64,000 bases of DNA from Oryzias latipes. Its lineage: Eukaryota; Chordata; Actinopteri; Beloniformes; Adrianichthyidae. Under the pieces are notes generated by a model. That model worked only from the letters and a program-made list of their open reading frames with translations, searched no databases and was not told the origin of the DNA. Shown piece by piece: positions 53,150 through 64,000 of the stretch (its first letter is position 1; each line of letters begins with the position of its first letter). The translations under genes were made by a program, and so were the position numbers. The stretch spans positions 29,768,434-29,832,433 of the forward strand of contig NC_019859.2 of assembly GCF_002234675.1 (NCBI RefSeq), in the 5' to 3' direction.

Positions 53150-55700
53150 AACTGATCAGATGACCTTAGGCACGGGTTGGGGTGTAGGGAGAGAGACACT
53201 GAGAGAGGGGAAGATCATTTAAAGATCTAAAAACAAGTCAAAGAGTGACGAAGCCACTTGGATAAGTGGTAAAACATTTCAAGAAAGAAGACTTTAAAGT
53301 CCTAACCCATGACTCAACATCAAGACAAATAGAACTCATAAATCCATCAGCAGCCTATAAAGAGTAGCCAGGATTGGGGTGATCTGGTCCCTCTTTCATG
53401 CACTGATCAAATCCCAAGCAGCAGCGCTCTGGACCAGCTGGAAACACAAGAGGGACGACTGACTAACTTTGGAAAAAGGACTGCGATGAAAGCATGGATT
53501 ACTGTTTTGGAAAAACAGCTTCACCTTCATTAACTGCCTCCAATAAAAGAAGCTAAACTTTAACACACAGCTCATTCTGCATTCAAGTTTAAAATCACAG
53601 TCCGTTTTAAAGCCCAGGTTTGAAACAGAGAGTTTTAAATGTGGAGCAAGGGGATCCAGAAGTACTGTGGAGGGGTCTCAGGAGCTGCTCAGCCCAAACA
53701 CCATCACTTCTGTTTTTGTGTCATTAAACTTAAAACGCTCAGTGGTGTGACGCAGCAACCTTTCTTAACTGGTAGGCAGTGTTGGAAAAAAGTAAATTAG
53801 TTATAGTTACTAGATACAACGCCCAAAAAAGAACTGAGTAAGTTACTGCCTCTTAAAAGTAATTAGTTACTTAGCACGGTAACTACAGTTACTTTTCCAG
53901 TTAAAATACAGCAATACATTTCATAATCTTCCTCTGCTGCCCAGAAAAATAACAAATATCTTAAGTGCAATTATTAAATAAAAGGGACAGTTTAGTATTC
54001 TGTTAAAGTTCTACCAATGACATTTTGTTGTTTAATAATAATAGAGAGAAACTGAAGTGTAGACATTTTAATATTTGTTTATCAGAATTATCACACTGCA
54101 ATAAGAGATACATAAATGTTTATATTAACTTCACATAAAAATAAACTTTCCATATAAGTTAACATAAAGGTTTCAAATATCAACATATTTCAAGTACCCT
54201 CATTTTAGTGTAAATTTAACTGCAAAACCACAAGCAAGAATAATTAGAAATAATAAAGTAACACTATGTCTCTGCTGCACTCAAATACTTCAATCTTCTA
54301 TTGCGCTTGAACCTGAACTTTAACATTGTCATTCAGAATTGCCTCACTACAAAACTGCAACAGGAACCATAGAAATATAAATATAATATGAACTTTAAAT
54401 ACAAAACAAAAACAAACTTTAATAATAAATAAAAGTAAAAGATTTTAGGTATCAACACATTTCAAGGATCCTATACAATAATGTATACAACATCTCATCA
54501 ATTATGTGTACACCAGTATACAATAATAGCTGTGCATTCCTTTTTGTCCTCTCGTCATCAACGTACTTGGTGAAAGTTTTACTTCATGGAGGGAAAAATC
54601 CAGCTTTGCTGGATCTTTGATTGACTCACTACACAGTTTAGGAAAATTGTCTTCAGCTCTGTATGAGTTACACGTTTCTGAACTGTAAAACCGAGTTGTG
54701 CTTGTTTTAATGTTGTTCCCTTGTCACAGGAGCAAGCTAGCTGCAGCAGTTTCAGGACTTGGGTGGCTCGTGAAGTATTGAGGCTCTGTGCCGCATTAGA
54801 TTTGAATAGCTTCAGACAGACCTCAGTAAAGCCTTTGTACCAGGACACAACGTGAATTTGAGGTAAACATTTTTTGGTTTCAGTTGAAGAAAAATAGTGT
54901 CGATGTTTCCATTCTGAACATGCTATTTGCATGATTCCCCGTTTCTGCTATGTCCTGTTGTTTTGATCCAGCATGGAGCAAGCGTCAGCATTTACCCACC
55001 TACTTGACTCCATAACTAATCATGATCTTGTGTTTGACTGTTTGTCTCCATTAGTCACTCTATTATACTGTAACAGCATTAGTCCATGCACTATTGGTAA
55101 GCATAGCTGACTATCATCTGCAAAGCAATGCTAGAAATCCCCTGTGTTTTCTCAGGATGGAAGCCAGAGAAATGATGTACAAGGAGGGCAAGAGAGGTCC
55201 TAAAATGGAGCCCTGCTGAACCTCAAACAACTTTAAGCTGCTGGAGAATAAGATCCAGAAATGCCCACATCTACTAGTAACCAAATGAGAACCAGTTGAG
55301 TGCTGCCAGGGAAAGTGAGATTTTCATCTACACTATCAATGAAAGCAGTAATTTAGCAGAATAAGGACAACATTGTCAGTCACACACACTATTTTGTTAT
55401 AAGCCTCAACAGAGCAGAGTCTGTACTTTACAGGGTTTTAAAGGTGGACCGAATCATCTCAAACATCTTCAAGAAAATGTTCCTCTCCAGAATGGATTTG
55501 AACTGCAGGCAGACCACTTTCTTCGAAATGTGGGCTTAAAATTAGCCAATTTAAACATTTCAGGATTTGGTCTTTTAGTCTGGGGTTTAACAACATCATC
55601 TTTAAAACTTATAGCTGTTGTTCCAGAGGACAGACTTGTGCTGATAATAGCAAGAATTAACCCTATGCTGGAACAGATCTGTTAGAAAGCAAAGGGTGGC
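53150..55700. repeat. Old interspersed fish repeat split by a hAT-like insertion
   Basis: The right part (about 55100-55700) contains AGCTGACTATCATCTGCAAAG-CAATG and an AAAATGGAGCCCTGCTGAAC block, characteristic of a very common fish repeat of unknown class to me. The left part (53150-53770) has matching older sequence. The insertion at about 53776-54990 separates them. Confidence 0.45.
53776..54990. mobile_element. Probable hAT-family insertion
   Basis: CAGTGTTGGAAAAAAGTAAA then repeated AGTTACT/AGTAATTAGTTACTT units is the classic terminus of a fish hAT family. A 117-codon minus-strand frame at 54579-54932 lies inside but has no domain I can name. The right terminus was not found. Confidence 0.45.
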
Positions 55701-56039
55701 AGCATCCATTGGAGATCTTGATGGCTTCGTGTGTTTGACAATGTCATGGGCTCAAACATGTGGAACAAAGATAGAGGAGTGACAGATGCAGGCACCTCAT
55801 AGACTATTACTAAGATATCTGCTCTTCAGACTAAAGGAATTAAGAGGTCATCATATATTTCTAAAGATGTTTCCTGAAAGAATGTGGGACAATTGGAACA
55901 GAGTTGTTAGTTTTAAAAAAACGAGTACAAAATACAAAAATTCACCCTGGTTATCCGAAGATCCATAACCTCTTTTTGTAACAGTTATTTAATTTTAATT
56001 TAATTACATTTTTTAATTTTTAATTTAATTTAATTTTAA

Positions 56040-57070
56040 TTTAATTTTTAAACTTTATTTTATTTATAAAACACCTTTCAGGTCAAACAGACAGCTCAAG
56101 GTGCTTCCCATAAAAAAACAAAACAAAAATACAATAAAACCAATCCCCACACGTGTAATAAAATAATTATATAAGCCCTTCATAATAAAATACACAAAAA
56201 CAAGCACAAATAAAAGAGCAATGACAGAGCTAAAGAAAAGAGAACCCAGAAGGCGCCGTCCCCCCTGTCCTCCTGTTGGCCGGGGTGTCAGCATCTATGC
56301 AGCACAAGCACAACTCATCCCCAGCACCTCCCGCCCCAGAGACCCCCAACCCCCAGGCCCAGTGCACCCAACATGGGCACACCAGGCCCGGCAGCCTGGA
56401 GGAGCCGGAACAGTAGCTGCCAGAGGACAAGCAGGGCCAAAATCTCTTGGAGCCCGAACACTAACACCCCGGCCAAGGGTGAGAAAACACTCGTAAACAG
56501 TCTAAAATGTAAAAGTAATAAAATAAGAAAGTTAAAATATAAATACAGGTAAAATATGAAAATATTAATTAAAATAAAATAAGACAAGATGAGTTAGTGC
56601 AAAAAAAAGTCTAAAATATAAACTACAATAAGTTAAAACACAAAAGGACGAAAAGGCATTAAACAAATAAATATGTGAAAAAATAGCATATAGAATATAA
56701 GAGTAAAGATACCACATATGAGATCTAATTAAAAGCTGAGTTAAATAGATGAGTCTTTAGTTTCTTTTTAAAAAGCTCAACAGTGGATGAGGTCCTCACA
56801 TCCTCAGTCAGGCTGTTCCACAGACGAGGTCCGTAGTGTCTGAAGTGGCCTCGCCGTGGATTTTCGTCTTGACTCTAGGGACCCTCAGCAGGCCGAGCCT
56901 GAGGATCTAAGGGCTCTGGGAGGTTCATAAGCTAAAAGCAAGTCTGATATGAAAGAAGGACCAAGGCCATGGACACTCTTAAAAACTATTAAAAGAATCT
57001 TAAAATCAATCGTGAAGCTGATGGAGCCAGTGCAGAGATTTTAAGATCGGTGTAATGTGCTCCGTCTTCC
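56040..57070. repeat. Interspersed fish repeat
   Basis: The blocks AAAACACCTTTCAGGTCAAA...CTCAAGGTGCTTCCCATAAA, GAGTCTTTAGTTTCTTTTTAAA...CTGTTCCACAGACG and GGAGCCAGTGCAGAGATTTT recur widely in fish genomes as one element. The class is uncertain. The ORF at 56221-56496 inside it is low-complexity proline-rich sequence. Confidence 0.5.
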
Positions 57071-57079
57071 TAGTCAAAT

Positions 57080-57132
57080 CTGATCAGCACAAAAGAGCTT
57101 CAGCTCTCATCAGTTTGCTCAGTTGTTGGACA
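57080..57132. repeat. Short hairpin-ended repeat, copy C
   Basis: CTGATCAGCACAAAAGAGCT to GTTGTTGGACAG, more diverged than A and B, followed like B by AACAAGTTAAAAAAC. Confidence 0.6.
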
Positions 57133-58895
57133 GAACAAGTTAAAAAACCAAAACATGTATGGATTATATGAGTTTGTCCCGATAATACCTCTCAGACACT
57201 TCAAGATTATTAAACTATGATCTGGTACTGATGACAACAGTCCTTCAGAATCTGCAGGAAAGCTGGAGTTTGTTCTTCTTTCACCTGGGTTCTGCTCTGG
57301 GACACTCCCTTTTTGCTGCTTGGGCTCTCTCATTAAACCAGAGATCAGGTGTGATCCTAGGTTGCATTGTTTCAGAAGGAGCCACAGAGTCTAGTCTGTT
57401 CAGTCACAAGGAGTGAAACCAAAAGCTGAGCTTATCCATCAGGATCCATCAGTCAGAAATGAGGAAAAGACCTCACAGAGATGGCTGTGGAGTTAAACAT
57501 CTGACAGCATGGAGCTTCGGGTTTAACAGGAGTGCAGGTAAAACCAGCATCAAATAATATAAAAATTATCTGAAATCACACTACCACAGATCACCATATT
57601 AAAAACAGACAACCCATGAAAAAGAACCATGTCTAATATATGTCCCTGTTCATATAAGTCAAATCTGTGCCACTAAAAAGAAAAGAAAAGTTACGCAAAG
57701 CTGAAAAAGACACTATTTAATTCAGACACCATTTAATTTGCACTTATTTTTTACCATTATGGGTCCTGGGTTCAGTTATTTATCTTCAAAAGAAATACAA
57801 ACCCTTAAAAACACTAGCCAAGGCAATGGGAGGTGCCGTCTGCCCAATGTTTTCAGGGGATGAACAACAGACTGATTTTAATCATGTTTATCTACTTTGG
57901 TTCTGTTGGGTTTTCATGCATTTGTGTTAATTATATTTATGCACATTTTTCTTTCCATTAAAAAATTAAGTCTTGCGTTTAATCTTATCTGTTGTCTTTT
58001 ATTAAATGTTTTTTAGTTACCTCCATGTTTGCAGTGGTTGATCAACCACATATGTTTTCTTCCTGGTGGATATTCTTGGCAGTTTAGTTAATTTCTGTTG
58101 GTCTGTCTAATCCGTTGTTTGGGTAAAGTTTAGTTTATTGCCTGAGTTGCTTCAGTTGGCCTGTTTGAGGGATTAATTTGCATATTTTCTGCTTCTTTTG
58201 TCAAGAGCAGTGTCCTTTCAGCTTCCCAACTGCACTGTTACCTTCTTTTCCACAGTTTTTCTTATAAAAGCCTGCTTTTTCCTCCCAGAAAGATATGCAG
58301 AAACAGCAGCTAAGAAATAGTTAATACAGAAGAACACTTAATCTGGTTCCATCAGTGAAGATTCAGCTAATGAGAAAAACCTTTCCTCCTGTTCTGAGCT
58401 AACAAGTTAGGATGTACACTGTTTCTGAATTAACAACAAAAACACACACAAAAAAATATTTGCAATAAAAGTTCCCCTTTTGCAACTGCTGCCGACCATC
58501 TGCTGGTCTTTGTACTGAAAATGTTTTACTATTTTTGATTGATAATTCAAATTTCATGTATAGAAATAAGTTTGATTTAAAACTAGGACAATCAAAGACG
58601 TAAAATAGAGACCTGAGGACGATCATCTAAAAACAATGAGGTGAACTTTAATTGTGTCCTCCATTTGCAGGTTTAGGTTCCATAAGTCGCCAAAGGAGGG
58701 CGACAAAGTTCTGTAATGACTATGAACAGGTAACACAGATAATCTGAGGAATCTTCTTTTTTCTTTCATTGAATGATACAAACTGATGAAACGGAGAATT
58801 TTGTAGATTAGAATTTATTTGACAGTAAGCAAAAACCCTTAAAAGATGGTTTAATACAGTAACTGAAGTATTTCAAACTTGTTTCTCCAACCAGG

Positions 58896-59220
58896 AACAT
58901 GGAGCATCTTCCACCTGACTGTTTAATCCCTGGAGCAGGCCACGGAAAATGTGCCCCATGTCTTTGTGGCAGATGACATCTTCCCCCTGAGAAACGGAGG
59001 CTGACACTTCCTGGGAGCATCCGTCCTTTAGAGAGACATTTCTTCAATAATCGTTTCTCCTGAGCCTGGCTGGTTTTGGCCAATGCCTTTACACAGTGGT
59101 TCTGTATCTGTGCCCATCCTGCAGATGCAGAGCAGTGTGTGAAGAAAACATGCTTCTCCAAAACTTTAGCAGGTCTTCTACACGACAAACACCTGCAGGG
59201 AAGGAGGTTGTGGGCACTGT
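58896..59220 (+). pseudogene. Degenerate Harbinger nuclease fragment
   Basis: The plus strand in shifting frames reads LPPDCLIPGAG, HVFVADDIFPLRN, NNRFS*AWLVLANAF and CVKKTC..TLAGLLHDKHLQ. This matches the order LP.D..LPG, VGDDAFPL, NYRLSRAR.VVENAFG, CVLHNYL of PIF/Harbinger transposases. The stop and frameshifts make it dead. Confidence 0.55.
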
Positions 59221-60027
59221 AGAGGATTCGCTGCATGGACTGGAATGGGTTTCAGAGAAAGCCTTGAGCTGAGAGACTCCTTTGTGATCCTCTTTTCTGC
59301 AGAGGGAGCAAAGCCATGGCAGCTTCAGAATAATGTTCTCTGTCCTCCAAGGACCAACCCACAACGGCTCTTAAGAGCTTGATACTCTCTATTTCAGAGT
59401 TTTTAGTTTTTAAGGTTTTTCATCAGTTAAGTAGTTGATAAGGTAAGTGATCAAAAAATGTTAAATTGTTTTTTTTTTAAATTAAAGTCAGAACTAACCA
59501 CACTTGACTGAGGAATGGTGGAAGAGTGAGGGACGCAGATGAAGTTCAGGAGAAGGCAGAAAAGGTCTGCTTCATTCCCTGCTTCATTTGGTTAAAAAAG
59601 ACCATTATTCTGTGTTTTCCAAATGTTCTAGATGAAGCAAAGCAGTGCTGCTTTCATTAATTCATGAAATTTGACTAATTCTTCTTTTGTCTGAAGAGGC
59701 TACTTGTGCAGAGACGGAAGCAGGCTGAGGGGAAAATGCTCGGCCTCGGAGCAGCGAGGACGTGGAGGCCGGGACTGGAGCTCCACCAGCAGCTGCTTCA
59801 CGGGGTTTGAAGACTTCTCCCGGGCTCTTCTCCTCTCACCCCTTGTTGGAGAAACACGTTTTTTATCAGGATTGTTAACTTTTGTCAATTATGGTTTTTG
59901 GTCAAGTTCTGCTGTGAATCGTCCCTCAGTCACACCATTTTCAGGTTTGTCATGATCCACAGCCGTCTTTATTTCACTCAATTACCCTCAGTCTGTCTAT
60001 AAAGACTCTTTTATCCAGGTTGATTCC

Positions 60028-60103
60028 ATCATAGGTTTAGGGGCTGTCATCAGGACTTTAAAAACTAAGTCCAGATGACAGCCCCTAAAGATACTGCTAT
60101 GAT
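60028..60103. other. Near-perfect hairpin, microRNA-precursor-like
   Basis: TTTAGGGGCTGTCATC (60036-60051) pairs with GATGACAGCCCCTAAA (60074-60089). GGACTT (60053-60058) pairs with AAGTCC (60067-60072) around an 8-base loop, and ATCATAG (60028) pairs with CTATGAT (60097). In all, 29 paired bases with one mismatch and one bulge. It is flanked by direct repeats TACCCTCAGTCT at 59983 and 60103. Confidence 0.5.
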
Positions 60104-61360
60104 ACCCTCAGTCTATTTCAGTGTCTGGTTTTTCGGTTGTTCCTTGTCACGTCATCTGCTCTTCTCTGCTATCTTTTTATTTCTCCATGGGTTTTTGTCA
60201 TGTTTCAGTTTGCTTATTAAATGTTTTAAGTTTCTGTCACTAAGCCTGGTCCTCCACCTCTTGTTCCTGACAATTTGAAACCCCTCAGTTACTGTATTAA
60301 ATCAGCTTTTAAGTCTATAAATTATTGCTATCAAATAAATTCATTTTAATAAAATATCAAACAAATCAATGTTTCTCCTTCATTTACATCGATCAATAAA
60401 AAGAGGTTCCTTAGATTTTTTTTAATGTTACGTGTTGGTCATAGATCGAGATGTCACCCTCTTATGGTGATTTATAGAACCTAAGCTTACAAATGGAGGA
60501 CATGATTAAAGTTCCATTCATTGTTTTTAGATAATTATGTTCGGGTCTCTATGTAATGCTTTTGGTTATCCTCTTTTTAAATTATAATTGTTGTTTTTAG
60601 GTTTTTTTTTTACCTCAAATTTAAATTACCAACCACAAATATTGGTGTATATAATATGAATTTCCCCATTGTGGGATAAATAAATTATCAACGATTATTT
60701 ATCATTATTACTATTGTTACTATTATGTCCAGATCATTGATTCCACCTGATGTGGGAGAAATAAAAGTTTACAACAGACCCGTAAACAAAAAACAAGAAA
60801 AATGATGTTTATGTTTTTTGACTGAAAATGTTAACAGTTTAATTCTAATATTTGTCAGTTTGGAGTATTTAATCCTGATTGAACCAAAACACAACATAAA
60901 AAGAAAATCAGAGTTTTGTTCAAAACGGTCATTCCTGATTTCTTTGATGTTTTTCGTTTTCATCCACTTTCAGGAAATTGGATCAAAGTTTAATATAAAA
61001 ACGTCAATTTATGTTTTCAAACCTTCAAGTTTTCTTTGTTTTGTTTTTGAAGCCAGAAGAACCCATGGTGACATCAGTGTAACAGAAAAATAACATAAAT
61101 GGATTCTGTGATCCACTTGGTTTGTGGTCAAATATACATAACTTCATTTTTAAGAAAAGAATGGGTCTGAGTTCTTATGGGTTAAACTTGTAAAAACTAC
61201 TTCTGATTTTTTGTAAAGATGTTTAATTAGATTTTCTTGACAAAGTTATCAATTTTTTTCAAACTTTAGGACGTTATAAAACATACTGTACTTTGGAGCA
61301 AATTATACCTCGGAGTATCACATTTAAAGAGTTTGTTTCTTCCCTTTTGTAGTCATTTTT

Positions 61361-61626
61361 TTCATCTTCTTTCTTCCCTTTTGGGGTCAGGGGGCTGCCA
61401 GAGCCCATCCCAGCCACTGGCAGGCAAAGGCAGGGAACACCCTGGACAGGGTCGCCAGTCTGTCACAGGGCCACACCTAGGGACACTTTAGAGTAACTAA
61501 TTAACCTATGAAGCATGCTTTTGGACAGTGGGAGGAGAAAACCCATGCAAGCACGTGGAGAACCGGGACTTGAACCAGGGGCCTTATTGCTGTAAGGCAA
61601 GAGCGCTAACCACTGCCCCACCATGC
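61361..61626 (-). mobile_element. tRNA-derived SINE
   Basis: The minus strand starts GGTGGGGCAGTGGTTAGCGC with TCTTGCCTTACAG, then CCTGGTTCAAGTCCCGG. It runs through CTCCCACTGTCC to GACTGGCGACCCTGTCCAGG and CTGGGATGGGCTCTGGCAGC. It has A- and B-box-like elements. Same family as 15274-15392. Confidence 0.85.
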
Positions 61627-61861
61627 ATATGAATCACTCTTTTTAATCACCTATTTGGTAAACTGCAGGACAAAGTTCCACAGAAAACCTCAGAGTAGAG
61701 CTCTAGATAACATGTGTAAAAGTTAAATAAGCAAAACTATGCTCTAAAAATTGTAAGAATGAAAGTTTCAAATGAGAACGATCAGCCACAACAAGCTTTT
61801 GAAGTGTTGCTGAGTGTGGAAAGGGTTTTTACATGCAGCATTTTTGAAAATGCACATAATC

Positions 61862-62105
61862 TTTGAAGGCTGCTGGACGGCTGTAAGCAGGACTGGTGCA
61901 CGGGAAACCAGGGTTCAATTCCCAGGGGGTGTGATGAGCTTCATCCAGTGAGGCTCTTGAGTCAAGACCCTTTGCACTACTGGTCCCCCTGTGTCAGGAA
62001 AGGCATCCGGCATAAAAAACTGTGCGCCAAACCAAGTGTGTGAATTGGTGAAAGCAGAATCGCTGTGGCGACCCTGGATGGGATGTGCTGAAAGATGAAC
62101 AACAA
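61862..62105 (+). mobile_element. SINE of a second tRNA-derived family
   Basis: ACCAGGGTTCAATTCCCAGG (B-box-like), GGCATCCGGCATAAAAAACT, CCAAACCAAGTGTGTG and GCTGTGGCGACCCTGGATGG in order. The 3' half recurs at 16155-16300. Confidence 0.75.
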
Positions 62106-63176
62106 TAACGCATAATCTTTGACGGTCTTTATCATAATAAATGATGTCCATGAGCCTCAGATTCTGGAGAAGAGTTTCCCAAACTTTAAAAAAACGAGGA
62201 GGAACTTCCCAGTTCATGTAATCCTGGGGAAGAACAAGGAGAGGCCGGTTCCCATGGAAACAGCCAGATGAGATGTCTGCAAGTCTGACCTAAAAAATAA
62301 ATGTTGTCGACTGCCTTTGATTTAAATGACACAGCAGATTCGAGTTATTCAAATTAATTTTAGTAGTTTAGGAAATTATTTATGGATTGAAGCACAGCTT
62401 TTCTATGCTGATGAAACTCACATTTGCAGCCTAAAAGAGACAGAAGACAATGTCCAGAAAAACCATTCGTTCATGAAGGCAGAGTGGCACAAACAATACG
62501 CCACACTGAGCTGAGTTCGGTGCAGTATGCTGTGGTTGATTGAATAAACTAGAGTCAGGTGTGCAGCACCCAGGAAGTGTGTTAGAATTCTGGAGATGGT
62601 TCCCACTGGTGACCAAAGGGGGAGACAGAGTTCTGACTTCTGACAGGACCAATGACGCATTCACATTTAATGACATAACAGTTTTTCCCTGAACATTTTC
62701 TGTATTTTTTTTTAAGTGAAGCTTTGTCTTTATTGAAAGTCTGTGTGTTAACATCCTTGGTGTTTGGAACAATACTGAACTGCTATACATGTGGCATCCC
62801 CTAAAATGACCCTGCCATGTGTTTGGAAAAAATGCAGTCTAGAGCAACAGTGTGTGGGAAAGAGGTGTGTCCGAGCAGGTTTGAGCATGGTGGAGGAAGG
62901 TTTCAGGTGTGATGTGTGACTAAAGAGTGTCAGTAAGTGTCAGTAGTTACTCTACTCATGAAAAGATTACATTTCTTTTTCTTTTACTTCTATTTACAGT
63001 GCAATATGAAAAGAGAAAGTTGTTTTCTTATTTTAGGATGATATATAATCTTTATATTGTTACAATCCTGAGCCTTGTGGGTGTGTTCCTGCTGCCTGCC
63101 CTCTTTTCTTCTCCTCCTGCACAGGTGTTTAGAAATCAGAGGACGGAAATCAAAAATCCACCTTGGGAGCTCTTTT

Positions 63177-63625
63177 GTTGCGTCCAAATTCCCACCCTAA
63201 CCACTAAAAAACTTTATAGTGTGGGACTATCTAGTGCCCTGAATTTTAAAAGCAATTAGGACACCATGCTCACTACTTTATTATTTTTATATGTGACGTC
63301 ATCGATTTAACGAAGTTAAAATCTAATTGATATGAGCGTTTTGTGATGATTATTTATCAGTCCACTGTTTTCTGAAGATAAAAACGTTGATGGTTTATTT
63401 AAAAAATACTTTAAAAAAAGATTTTGGGAAAAAATTGTTCGGATGCAATGCATTGTGGTCTATATTCGCCGATTTAGAGAGCATTTATGCACCCTGTTTT
63501 TTCGCAGAGACTTCTGGGAAATTTCTAGGGCACTTGATTTTGGAATTGTCGATTCGGACAGCACAACAAAATGGCAAATGCACTATATAGGGGTTACGGT
63601 GGGAAATCGGACATAGCTTTTCCTG
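63177..63625. mobile_element. MITE with imperfect inverted ends
   Basis: Left TGCGTCCAAATTCCCACCCT-AACCACTA and right AAATGCACTATATAGGGGTT-ACGGTGGGAAATCGGACATA are inverted and resemble the common 'GCACTATATAGGG...TTTCGGACGC' fish element. Confidence 0.6.
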
Positions 63626-63951
63626 TTTCCTCTCCCTCTGGTTATTCCTGTCATGCTCAGATCTATCGCTGCAGCTCTGCGTCTTGTCTACTCTCCAGCA
63701 AGCACATATCTGTTTGGGTTCTGTTCGCTTTGCTCCATTTACAAATACACATGTACGTCCCCAGACACTCATGCAAAAACACACATTAATGCTTTCTGTT
63801 ATTTGGGTTGTTTATTTTTCTTTATACATTTTAAAAGTACTTTGAGTGCTAACACCAGCTTCGTCTCCCCTCTTAATTGTTAAGGTCCAGAGCCCATTGT
63901 AACAATATTTATGCTTATAACTTTAGTAGTGGTTTATTATTAGTTTAGGGC

Positions 63952-64000
63952 AGGGGTGTCAAACATACATGCCAGGTGGTTAAGTCTGGCCCACACATGA
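63952..64000 (+). mobile_element. hAT-type terminus cut by the window edge
   Basis: CAGGGGTGTCAAACATACAT then GGTTAAGTCTGGCCCACA is the usual CAGGGGTGTCAAAC...GGCCC hAT end. The rest lies outside the window. Confidence 0.65.

Larger units (their letters stand above)
52942..64000. other. Upstream flank of cep170, no host gene recognised
   Basis: About 11 kb made mostly of transposon remnants (separate entries) and A/T-rich unique sequence. I could not find exons of SDCCAG8, the human neighbour on this side. No long frame has a recognisable domain apart from the Harbinger relic. Confidence 0.5.

Noticed and set aside
56221..56496. 91-codon proline-rich plus-strand ORF
   Set aside because: It is a CCC/CAG-rich low-complexity stretch inside an interspersed repeat, with no domain.
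58808..59236. 142-codon minus-strand ORF
   Set aside because: The plus strand of the same segment carries Harbinger nuclease motifs (ADDIFPLRN and others), so this frame is antisense to a dead transposase.

Overview
The window is vertebrate nuclear DNA, almost certainly from a teleost fish and probably a percomorph-type genome. It carries two large split genes with GT-AG introns, a CpG-rich promoter, a Rex3 retrotransposon, tRNA-derived SINEs of kinds familiar from fish genomes, and many Tc1, hAT and Harbinger remnants. There is no bacterial-style gene packing, CRISPR array or operon. The species cannot be fixed from the sequence alone.

Two real genes dominate, both on the minus strand. The right-hand gene is cep170, the centrosomal forkhead-associated (FHA) protein. 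Its CpG-rich promoter and noncoding exon lie near 52.1-52.9 kb, the start codon is at 51589-51587, 18 coding exons run leftward, and the stop is at 30238. One intron (47622-47768) has the hallmarks of a minor-spliceosome (U12) AT-AC intron. The left-hand gene is pld5, the 'inactive' phospholipase D5, with ten coding exons from 24963 down to 3035 encoding 526 residues. The same two genes, neighbouring and in the same orientation, occur at human 1q43. This supports the CEP170/PLD5 assignment over the CEP170B/PLD4 paralogues at 14q32.

Layout from left to right: 1-3034 is the 3' flank of pld5 with a dispersed repeat. 3035-24963 is pld5, whose introns hold stacked foldback and hAT elements (3.5-6.3 kb), a Harbinger-like element with a Myb/SANT coding remnant (8.8-9.6 kb), a palindromic MITE (14.6-14.9 kb), an old LINE endonuclease fragment (19.4-20.1 kb) and a SINE (21.2-21.5 kb). 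24964-30237 is intergenic or cep170 3' UTR, with a Tc1 transposase remnant and three unassigned coding-like minus-strand ORFs. 30238-52941 is cep170, with a long-terminal-inverted-repeat element (32.7-33.7 kb), a truncated Rex3 LINE (37.8-39.3 kb) inside or beside a MITE-like element (39.3-40.8 kb), and several solo transposon ends. 52942-64000 has no convincing host gene. It holds a hAT-like insertion, old repeats, a degenerate Harbinger nuclease, SINEs, a MITE and an unexplained near-perfect hairpin at 60028-60103.

The two genes do not form a pathway; they are neighbours by conserved synteny. Exon boundaries were read by eye from splice sites, reading phase and remembered family sequence. 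The only poorly resolved coding boundary is the 3' end of cep170 coding exon 9.
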